Positions 1-4,705 of a stretch of 5,759 nt of DNA are shown here, in pieces (the stretch's first letter is position 1; each line of letters opens with the position of its first letter). The stretch is taken from positions 1 through 5,759 of the forward strand of contig CALWJG010000111.1 of NCBI GenBank assembly GCA_944380945.1, given 5' to 3'. The notes beneath the pieces are model-generated. The model was not told the DNA's origin, ran no database searches, and was given only the letters and a program-made list of their open reading frames with translations. The DNA comes from an uncultured Agathobaculum sp. Its GTDB lineage: Bacteria > Bacillota > Clostridia > Oscillospirales > Butyricicoccaceae. A program made the position numbers and the translations under genes.

Positions 1-23
1 GATAGAAAGAGGGACATTCCAAC

Positions 24-767
24 ATGTCGGGACATTCCAAGTGGCATAATATTGCCAAGCGCAAGGGCGCAAACGACGCGAAAAAGGCCAAGATCTTCAC
101 CAAGATCGGCCGTGAGATGGCGATCGCGATCAAGGAGGGCGGCTCGGCCAATCCGGAGTTCAACGCCCGCCTGCGCGACTGCATCGCCAAGGCCAAGGCC
201 AACAACATGCCCAACGACAACATCAAGCGCACGCTGGACAAGTATTCGGGCGCGAACGGCCAGGTCAACTACGAGGCCAACAACTACGAGGGCTACGGCG
301 TCGGCGGCGTGGCGGTCGTTGTCGAGACGCTGACCGACAACAAGAACCGCACGGTCGCGGACGTGCGCCACCTGTTCGACAAGTACGGCGCGGGCCTGGG
401 CGCGACAAACTGCGTCTCCTGGCAGTTTGACAAAAAGGGCGTCATCATCATGGAGCGCGGCGAGCTGGACGAGGACACCGTGATGATGCAGGCGCTCGAG
501 GCGGGCGCCGAGGATTTCCAGGCGGACGAGAACACCTTTGAGATCTACACTGCCCCGGAGGATTTCTCCGCGGTGCGCGAAGCGCTCGAGACGCTGGGCT
601 ACTCCTTCGTCGAGGCCGAGGTCGAGCTGGTGCCGCAGAACTACATCACCCTCGAGAAGGAAGAGGACATGGCGCAGATGCGCAAGCTGCTCGACAACCT
701 CGAGGACAACGACGATGTGCAGGCGGTCTGGCACAACTGGGAGAACGAGGACGATTACGAGGGCTGA
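24..767 (+). CDS. yebC: YebC/PmpR (TACO1) family protein
   Basis: Complete 247-residue member of the YebC family, whose usual length is about 240-250. The start is fixed by the family N-terminus MSGHSKWHNI followed by the basic stretch AKRKGANDAKKAKIF (residues 11-25), with an AGAGGG ribosome site at 8-13. Other family signatures are the helical KAKANNMPNDNIKRTLDK region (56-73), EGYGVGGVAVVVE (89-101), TDNKNRTVADVRHLF (104-118), GLGATNCVSWQFDKKG (124-139) and the C-terminal DDVQAVWHN (230-238). Family knowledge: these cytoplasmic proteins were first described as DNA-binding regulators (PmpR), and later work on TACO1/YebC points to a translation role at ribosomes stalled on proline-rich stretches. 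Either could apply here. In many bacteria yebC precedes ruvCAB; here a terminator follows, so no ruv operon is seen. The promoter lies outside the window. The acidic tail (NEDDYEG) is common in the family. Confidence 0.96.
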   Translation: MSGHSKWHNIAKRKGANDAKKAKIFTKIGREMAIAIKEGGSANPEFNARLRDCIAKAKANNMPNDNIKRTLDKYSGANGQVNYEANNYEGYGVGGVAVVVETLTDNKNRTVADVRHLFDKYGAGLGATNCVSWQFDKKGVIIMERGELDEDTVMMQALEAGAEDFQADENTFEIYTAPEDFSAVREALETLGYSFVEAEVELVPQNYITLEKEEDMAQMRKLLDNLEDNDDVQAVWHNWENEDDYEG

Positions 768-785
768 TCCCCCCCGTATGCCGGC

Positions 786-833
786 GGCTGCCCCTTCCCG
801 CGTGAGGCGGGAGGGGGCAGCCCTTTTCTTTTT
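786..833 (+). terminator. Intrinsic terminator of yebC
   Basis: The 16-bp stem GGCTGCCCCTTCCCGC (786-801) pairs with 807-822, with one G-U wobble and the 5-nt loop GTGAG. It is followed by the T-rich tract TTTTCTTTTT (824-833). It begins 19 bases after the yebC stop and isolates yebC from the next gene. Confidence 0.93.
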
Positions 834-852
834 CGCCGGAGGCGTGTATAAT
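824..852 (+). promoter_or_regulatory. Probable sigma-A promoter of the phospholipase C-like gene
   Basis: A perfect TATAAT -10 box lies at 847-852. At 17-bp spacing the -35 position (824-829, TTTTCT) matches TTGACA poorly and falls inside the T-tract of the yebC terminator. Transcription would start near 859, giving a leader of about 36 nt. The -10 box is strong evidence; the -35 assignment is weak. Confidence 0.6.
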
Positions 853-879
853 AGAGGCAGAAGATCCATCCGAGCCAAC

Positions 880-886
880 AAGGAGG
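880..886 (+). promoter_or_regulatory. Ribosome binding site deciding the start at 895
   Basis: AAGGAGG at 880-886 with an 8-nt spacer to ATG 895. The reading frame is open far upstream into yebC and through its terminator, so this strong Shine-Dalgarno site is what fixes the start. Confidence 0.85.
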
Positions 887-894
887 CGTTCATC

Positions 895-1827
895 ATGGCG
901 GATTTCGTATCCCATCATCTGTTCGGCGCACAGGCGCTCGCGGTGTTCCCCGCGTCCGTGCAGGCGCTGGCGCACGCGCGCCCAGCCTGCTTTTTCTGGG
1001 GCTGTCAGGGGCCGGACCCGCTGTTTTACCGTAAGATCCTGCTGGGCAGCCCGCTGCACAAGCTGGGCAACCGCATGCACTCGGAAAAGGCCGATGCGCT
1101 GTTCGCGGCGCTCGCGCGCGGCGTGCACGCCCTGACCGGGGAGGCGCACGAGATCGCGGCCGCGTATTTCTACGGCTTTGTCTGCCATTACGCGCTGGAC
1201 AGCGAGGTCCATCCCTATGTCTACTGCCGGCAGGAGCAGATCCGCGCGGCGGACGCGAAGCTGTCCGCCTCGGCGGTGCACTGCCAGATCGAGAGCGACA
1301 TCGACTACCTGCTGTACGAGCGGGTGCACCATGCGCCGGTGACCGAATTCGAGCCCGCGCTGCACTACACCCTGTCCGCGGAGGAAAAGGCCGTGCTTGC
1401 CGCGCTGCTGCACGCCGTGCTGCGCACGGTGTATGCGGCCGAGGTATCCACGCGCGACCTGCGCCGTTCGTTTGACGAAATGCTCGCGTGGGAGACGTTC
1501 CTGTACTCGGACAGCCGTGCGGTCTACCGCGGCGCGCAGCGCCTGGAGCGGCTGGCCGGCCGCGGCGCGCTGCTGACCGGCCACATGAAGGTCGAGCGCC
1601 CGGGCTGGGACGCGCTCAACGAGCAGCACGCGCCCTGGCACAACCTGTGGCGGCCGGAGGAGCCGCACACCGCGTCCGTGCCCGAGCTGTTCGGGCTGGC
1701 GCGCATCCGCGCGGCCGCGCTCGCCGGGCAGTATGCCGCCCAGTTTGACGCAGGCTGGCAGCTGCATTACCATTTTGAGCATCCGTTCGACAACGGCTCG
1801 CCCAAAAAGCTGGCGGCGCAGGCGTAA
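895..1827 (+). CDS. Zinc-dependent phospholipase C family protein (cytoplasmic form)
   Basis: A 310-residue protein with the histidine/aspartate pattern of the zinc-dependent phospholipase C / S1-P1 nuclease fold: FVSHHLFG near the N-terminus (4-11), GCQGPDPLFY (36-45), MHSE (61-64), then the core helix FYGFVCHYALDSEVHPY (92-108) giving H98-x3-D102-x3-H106, and HCQIESDID (129-137). In characterised relatives such residues bind three zinc ions and the enzyme cleaves phospholipid head groups. Here there is no signal peptide, so it is unlikely to be a secreted toxin-like enzyme. Proteins of this size and layout are common in Clostridia, usually annotated only as zinc-dependent phospholipase C or hypothetical. 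The last ~100 residues, including HAPWHNLWRPEE (245-256), are rich in Trp and His. The substrate is unknown. It is a one-gene unit with a promoter at 847-852 and a terminator at 1845-1872. The start is set by AAGGAGG at 880-886. Confidence 0.85.
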   Translation: MADFVSHHLFGAQALAVFPASVQALAHARPACFFWGCQGPDPLFYRKILLGSPLHKLGNRMHSEKADALFAALARGVHALTGEAHEIAAAYFYGFVCHYALDSEVHPYVYCRQEQIRAADAKLSASAVHCQIESDIDYLLYERVHHAPVTEFEPALHYTLSAEEKAVLAALLHAVLRTVYAAEVSTRDLRRSFDEMLAWETFLYSDSRAVYRGAQRLERLAGRGALLTGHMKVERPGWDALNEQHAPWHNLWRPEEPHTASVPELFGLARIRAAALAGQYAAQFDAGWQLHYHFEHPFDNGSPKKLAAQA

Positions 1828-1844
1828 TTCCGTACAAAACCCGG

Positions 1845-1872
1845 GCAGGGCGGCGGCCGCCGCCCTGCTTTT
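1845..1872 (+). terminator. Intrinsic terminator of the phospholipase C-like gene
   Basis: A perfect 24-nt palindrome (1845-1868; arms GCAGGGCGGCGG / CCGCCGCCCTGC) can fold into a hairpin of about 10 bp with a GGCC loop, followed directly by TTTT (1869-1872). It lies 17 bases after the stop codon. The T-run is short, but the stem is very GC-rich. Confidence 0.85.
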
Positions 1873-1905
1873 GCGTTAGCTGCGGCTATTTTTTGCGGCG
1901 ATGCT

Positions 1906-1934
1906 TTGCATTGCCCGGCCGCCTGTGTTAAAAT
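1906..1934 (+). promoter_or_regulatory. Promoter of the DUF1294-CDF operon (extended -10)
   Basis: TAAAAT (1929-1934) is preceded by TG at 1926-1927, giving the extended -10 form TGTTAAAAT. TTGCAT at 1906-1911 sits 17 bp upstream as a weak -35 (3 of 6 matches). The expected transcript start is near 1941, about 28 bases before the first start codon. This also argues against the in-frame ATG at 1906 being used. Confidence 0.65.
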
Positions 1935-1950
1935 AGATAGAAATTTTGCT

Positions 1951-1957
1951 GGGGAGG
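1951..1957 (+). promoter_or_regulatory. Ribosome binding site of the DUF1294 gene
   Basis: GGGGAGG at 1951-1957, with 11 nt to ATG 1969. It supports 1969 over the upstream in-frame ATG at 1906, which lies inside the promoter and has no such site. Confidence 0.75.
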
Positions 1958-1968
1958 TCATACAGCGC

Positions 1969-2253
1969 ATGCGCGGCGTATTATACTATTTTATCGCAGT
2001 CTGTGTGATCGGCGCGGTCGTGTGCGTTTACGACAAGCTCGCCGCGCCCCGCGGCTGGAAGCGTGTGCCCGAGCGCACGCTGTTTTTCTGGGCGCTCGTC
2101 GGCGGCGGGCCGGGGGTCTACCTGACCATGCTGCTCATCCGCCACAAGACGCTGCACCGCAGCTTCATGCTGGGCATCCCGGCGATCATGGTATTGCAGG
2201 CTGTGATCATTGTTGGGATTTATAACATATTGTATTCGAGGGGATTATTATGA
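1969..2253 (+). CDS. DUF1294 family small membrane protein
   Basis: A 94-residue protein with the DUF1294 signature: DK at 22-23 after the first membrane segment, RVPERTL (32-38), GGGPGVYLTML (45-55), RHKT (58-61) and FMLGIP (66-71). Three hydrophobic segments (about 4-21, 38-57, 68-87) predict an inner-membrane protein with short polar loops. The biochemical function of DUF1294 is not established. Some family members are fused to cold-shock domains; this one stands alone. Its stop overlaps the start of the CDF transporter gene by four bases (ATGA, 2250-2253), so the two are translationally coupled and probably share one transcript. The coupling suggests, but does not prove, a link to metal export or membrane homeostasis. 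The start is chosen at 1969 because of the Shine-Dalgarno site at 1951-1957 and the promoter just upstream. Confidence 0.87.
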   Translation: MRGVLYYFIAVCVIGAVVCVYDKLAAPRGWKRVPERTLFFWALVGGGPGVYLTMLLIRHKTLHRSFMLGIPAIMVLQAVIIVGIYNILYSRGLL

Positions 2254-3416
2254 CCAAGGCGCTCATCCGCCTTTTCATCCGCGACGCGGAGAACACCCGC
2301 GATGCGCGCGTGCGCGAGCAGTACGGGGTGCTGTCCGGCGCGGTGGGCATCGCATGCAACGTATTCCTGTTCCTGCTCAAGGTGGCGATCGGCCTGATCA
2401 GCGGCTCGATCTCCATCGCGGCGGATGCGTTCAACAACCTGTCCGACGGGCTTTCCTGCCTGATCTCGATCGTGGGCTTCAAGCTGTCCGGCAAGGCGCC
2501 GGACGCCAAGCACCCGTTTGGCTACGGCCGCACCGAGTACATCGCGGGTCTGGTGGTGTCGTTCATCATCGTGCTGGTAGGCTTTGAGTTCTTCAAGACC
2601 TCGATCGACCGCATCATCCACCCGGAGGCCGTGTCGTTTTCGGCCGTGCTGGTGGTCATCCTCGCGGTCTCCATGCTGGTCAAGCTGTGGATGGGCGCGT
2701 TCAACTCCAGCCTCGGCCGCCGCATCGAGTCTCCCGTGCTGCTGGCCGCCGGTCAGGACAGCCGCAACGACGTGATCACCACCGGCGTGGTCATCCTCGG
2801 CATGGTGGCGGGCCAGTTCACCACGCTGCCGGTGGACGGCTATGTCGGCGTGCTGGTGGCGGCGTTCATCGTATGGGCGGGCTTCGGCATCGCGCGCGAC
2901 ACGGTCGCGCCCCTGCTGGGCGAGGCCGCGGACCCCGAGATCGCCCGGCATCTGGAAGAGATCGTCATGGAATATGATTGCATCGTGGGCGTGCACGACC
3001 TGATCGTCCATAATTACGGCGCGGGCCGCTCGCTGGCCTCGCTGCACGCCGAGGTACCGAGTGACGCGGACATCGTCGCGGTGCACGAGGTGATCGACGA
3101 GGCGGAAAAGCGCGTCTGGCAGCAGACCGGCGTGTATCTGGTCATCCACATGGACCCGATCGACGTCAACAACGAGCATGTCGCCCGCCTGCGCGAGCAG
3201 ACCGAGGCCGTGGTGCGCGGCATTGACGAAAACCTGTCCATGCACGATTTCCGCGTGGTGGACGGCGCGCGGCAGATCAACCTGATCTTCGACGTGGTCG
3301 TGCCGTTCAGCTACGACGCGGACGCGCGCAAGGAACTGCTGTTGACTATTCGTAATAAATTGCAGGAGATCGACTATCGGTATAATCCGGTCGTCACCTT
3401 CGACCATCAGATGTGA
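2250..3416 (+). CDS. Cation diffusion facilitator (CDF) metal exporter, Mn-type site, double C-terminal domain
   Basis: A 388-residue CDF transporter, longer than the roughly 300 residues of minimal members. The N-terminus RDAENTRDARVREQYGVLSG (11-30) is typical of long clostridial CDFs. The first membrane segment spans about 30-50; the second carries ADAFNNLSD (58-66); KHPFGYGRTEY (87-97) is the conserved loop; further segments lie near 98-116, 130-148, 175-192 and 197-213. The transport-site residues are N62/D66 in segment 2 and D170/D174 in segment 5 (AGQDSRND). This ND-DD pattern is associated in the literature with manganese-type CDFs (MntE), whereas zinc exporters have His in segment 5 (HxxxD). 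Export of Mn2+ (or Fe2+) by proton antiport is therefore the best inference. The cytoplasmic part appears to hold two related ferredoxin-like domains (about 220-305 and 306-388). It overlaps the DUF1294 gene by ATGA; GAGGGG at 2238-2243 is the ribosome site. Confidence 0.93.
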   Translation: MTKALIRLFIRDAENTRDARVREQYGVLSGAVGIACNVFLFLLKVAIGLISGSISIAADAFNNLSDGLSCLISIVGFKLSGKAPDAKHPFGYGRTEYIAGLVVSFIIVLVGFEFFKTSIDRIIHPEAVSFSAVLVVILAVSMLVKLWMGAFNSSLGRRIESPVLLAAGQDSRNDVITTGVVILGMVAGQFTTLPVDGYVGVLVAAFIVWAGFGIARDTVAPLLGEAADPEIARHLEEIVMEYDCIVGVHDLIVHNYGAGRSLASLHAEVPSDADIVAVHEVIDEAEKRVWQQTGVYLVIHMDPIDVNNEHVARLREQTEAVVRGIDENLSMHDFRVVDGARQINLIFDVVVPFSYDADARKELLLTIRNKLQEIDYRYNPVVTFDHQM

Positions 3417-3430
3417 GCAGGGCAATGCAA

Positions 3431-3467
3431 AGCCGCCGGAACCGTTTGGGTTCCGGCGGCTGTTTTT
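3431..3467 (+). terminator. Intrinsic terminator of the DUF1294-CDF operon, possibly bidirectional
   Basis: A perfect 13-bp stem, AGCCGCCGGAACC (3431-3443) with 3449-3461, encloses the loop GTTTG and is followed by TTTTT (3463-3467). It starts 14 bases after the CDF stop. On the minus strand the same hairpin lies 23 bases beyond the ECF gene stop but is followed by only three T residues, so it may also end that convergent transcript, less efficiently. Confidence 0.93.
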
Positions 3468-3484
3468 ATGCGGTAAAGGGCGGT

Positions 3485-4075
3485 TCACTGGCCTGCATGG
3501 TGCGAGATATGCTGCGAAAAGTTCGTGCTGTCCAGCGCCTTGCGGAGCGCCGGGTACAGCGCCATCGCCACGACCACCGCGATGATGGTGTTCGGCGGCG
3601 AGGTCAGCAGCTTGGGGATGTTGGCGATAAACGCCGGCACGAACGCGCTGCCGCCGATCATCAGCTCCACAATGCCCTTGCACATATAGAACAGCGAGGA
3701 GACGACCGCCGCCGTGATGCAGGCGATCAGGTTGCGCGAAAACTTTTTCGCCGCCGCCCGGCCCGCGTAGGCGATCAGGCCGCACAGCCACGCCATCAGG
3801 AAAAAGCGGAGGAAGGTGAGCCATGCCTCGGGCGCGTATTCGGGCGTCATCAGGTCGAACAGCATCGAGCCGAAGCCGGCCGCCAGCCCGCCGCGCACCG
3901 GCCCGAGCAGCAGGCCGCACAGCAGCACAAAGGCGTTGGCGAGCTTGATCATGGTGGTGCCGGTCGGCGTCGGGATGCGGATGGACAGGAACATGGTGAC
4001 AACGAAAACCACCGCCGCCATCAGCCCGACCGCGACAATATCATATAAGGTAAGCCTGCTTTTCTTTTTTTCCAT
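3485..4075 (-). CDS. ECF transporter S component (substrate-binding membrane subunit)
   Basis: A 196-residue integral membrane protein resembling S components of energy-coupling factor vitamin transporters (ECF riboflavin-type S family). A basic start MEKKKSRLTLYD is followed by about six hydrophobic segments (roughly 11-31, 43-60, 62-77, 84-105, 113-135, 158-177). Family-like features are the small-residue stretch VGLMAA (16-21) in segment 1, where S components contact EcfT, the loop SIRIPTPTGTTMIKLANAF (31-49), and LLLGPVRGGLAAGFGSMLFD (55-74). S components bind a vitamin or related small molecule with high affinity and are energised by shared EcfA/A'/T subunits, which must lie elsewhere because none is in this window. 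The substrate cannot be read from the sequence or neighbours. GGAGG (plus-strand 4086-4090), 10 nt before ATG 4075, fixes the start; the frame extends upstream, but only antisense to spoVAC. The gene converges with the CDF operon and diverges from spoVA. Confidence 0.87.
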   Translation of the reverse strand: MEKKKSRLTLYDIVAVGLMAAVVFVVTMFLSIRIPTPTGTTMIKLANAFVLLCGLLLGPVRGGLAAGFGSMLFDLMTPEYAPEAWLTFLRFFLMAWLCGLIAYAGRAAAKKFSRNLIACITAAVVSSLFYMCKGIVELMIGGSAFVPAFIANIPKLLTSPPNTIIAVVVAMALYPALRKALDSTNFSQHISHHAGQ

Positions 4076-4115
4076 CGTGGGGTTCCCTCCCGGGGTCTGT
4101 GTTTCTCTGGGTAAC

Positions 4116-4143
4116 AGGATAGCGCATTTTTGACCTCTTTCAA
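4116..4143 (-). promoter_or_regulatory. Probable sigma-A promoter of the ECF S-component gene
   Basis: On the minus strand TTGAAA (4143-4138) is the -35 and TATCCT (4121-4116) the -10, with a 16-bp spacer. Transcription would start near 4109, leaving about 34 nt before the ATG, too short for a vitamin riboswitch. A second candidate is the extended -10 TGGTAAAAT (4169-4161), which lacks a good -35. Confidence 0.55.
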
Positions 4144-4156
4144 ATAGCCAATCTGC

Positions 4157-4185
4157 GAATATTTTACCATGCCAGATGGATAAAA
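4157..4185 (+). promoter_or_regulatory. Candidate forespore (sigma-G/F-like) promoter of spoVA
   Basis: GAATA (4157-4161) matches the -35 of forespore sigma factors (GHATR). After 17 nt, GATAAAA (4179-4185) matches five of seven positions of a sigma-G type -10 such as CATAATA. I saw no better vegetative promoter facing spoVAC. spoVA operons are known sigma-G targets in Bacillus and Clostridium, so the position is as expected, but the match alone is modest. It overlaps the alternative ECF promoter on the other strand. Confidence 0.42.
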
Positions 4186-4216
4186 CCCGTCCCTGCGCGC
4201 ACAATAGCAGAAAACA

Positions 4217-4232
4217 GGGGGAAATCTCCCCC
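4217..4232 (+). repeat. Small inverted repeat in the spoVAC leader
   Basis: GGGGGA (4217-4222) and TCCCCC (4227-4232) can form a 6-bp hairpin with the 4-nt loop AATC, immediately before the AGAGGAG ribosome site (4234-4240). On the minus strand the same hairpin is followed by TGTTTTC, resembling a weak terminator, but no gene on that strand would use it. Its function, if any, is unknown. Confidence 0.45.
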
Positions 4233-4252
4233 GAGAGGAGCTGAAGCCATCC

Positions 4253-4705
4253 ATGATGCTGGATAAACAGCGCTATCAGCAGCTGCTGGCGCAGAAAAGC
4301 CCGCCCTCGCCGCTGTGGAAGGACTGCCTGAAGGCGTTCCTGTTCGGCGGCGCGATCTGCACGCTGGGCGAGGCGGTGCGCCGCTTTTGGCTGGGGCGCG
4401 GGCTGGAGACCGCGGACGCGGCCGCCGCGACCTCGATCACGATGATCTTTCTGGGCGCGCTGCTGACCTGCCTGCACCTGTACGAAAAGCTCGCCCGCCA
4501 CGCGGGCGCGGGCACGATCGTGCCCATCACCGGGTTTGCCAATTCGGTCGTGTCGCCCGCCATGGAGTTCAAAAGCGAGGGGCTGGTGCTCGGCATGGCG
4601 GCGAAGATGTTCGTCATCGCCGGGCCGGTGCTGGTCTACGGCGTCGCGGCGAGCGTGGTATACGGCCTTGTGCTGCTTGCGCTGGGAGGGGGCGGCGGCG
4701 CATGA
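4253..4705 (+). CDS. spoVAC: Stage V sporulation protein AC
   Basis: A 150-residue integral membrane protein, the same length as Bacillus subtilis SpoVAC. Recognised by LKAFLFGGAICTLGEA (26-41) and the very conserved block VPITGFANSVVSPAMEFKSE (90-109), followed by GLVLGMAAKMFVIAGPVLVYG (110-130). About four hydrophobic segments are visible (25-40, 58-76, 110-130, 131-146). SpoVA proteins move calcium dipicolinate into the forespore and release it at germination; B. subtilis SpoVAC has been shown to act as a mechanosensitive channel. It sits in the forespore/spore inner membrane. It is the first gene of a spoVAC-D-E cluster, with no spoVAA/AB upstream, the arrangement common in Clostridia. 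AGAGGAG (4234-4240) lies 12 nt before ATG 4253, a long spacer; the next codon is also ATG (4256), so either could be used. Its stop overlaps the spoVAD start (ATGA). Confidence 0.96.
   Translation: MMLDKQRYQQLLAQKSPPSPLWKDCLKAFLFGGAICTLGEAVRRFWLGRGLETADAAAATSITMIFLGALLTCLHLYEKLARHAGAGTIVPITGFANSVVSPAMEFKSEGLVLGMAAKMFVIAGPVLVYGVAASVVYGLVLLALGGGGGA

Noticed and set aside
538..894. Upstream extension of the phospholipase C-like gene into yebC
   Set aside because: It would be translated across the yebC terminator and is Arg/Ser/Thr-rich; the family N-terminus MADFVSHHLFG and AAGGAGG support 895.
646..1782. A 378-codon minus-strand open frame opposite the phospholipase C-like gene
   Set aside because: It is antisense to a family-matching gene, crosses the yebC terminator, and its product is low-complexity and Arg-rich.
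2220..3920. A 566-codon open frame on the minus strand opposite the CDF gene
   Set aside because: It is a high-GC shadow: the plus strand holds a clear CDF gene, the antisense product is Arg/His/Asp-rich without a recognisable domain, and it runs through the terminator at 3431-3467.
3413..4048. A 211-codon plus-strand open frame opposite the ECF gene
   Set aside because: It starts at the end of the CDF gene, reads through the terminator hairpin, and encodes an Arg/His/Gln-rich product; the minus strand carries a real membrane protein.
4076..4200. A vitamin riboswitch (TPP, FMN or other) before the ECF S component
   Set aside because: I see no conserved riboswitch core, and the best promoter leaves only about 34 nt of leader.
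4217..4232. A minus-strand terminator in the divergent gap
   Set aside because: The stem is only 6 bp, the following TGTTTTC is weak, and no minus-strand gene lies upstream to be terminated.
4076..4501. N-terminal extension of the ECF protein upstream of 4075
   Set aside because: The frame is open but antisense to spoVAC, the extension is not membrane-like, and a good ribosome site precedes ATG 4075.
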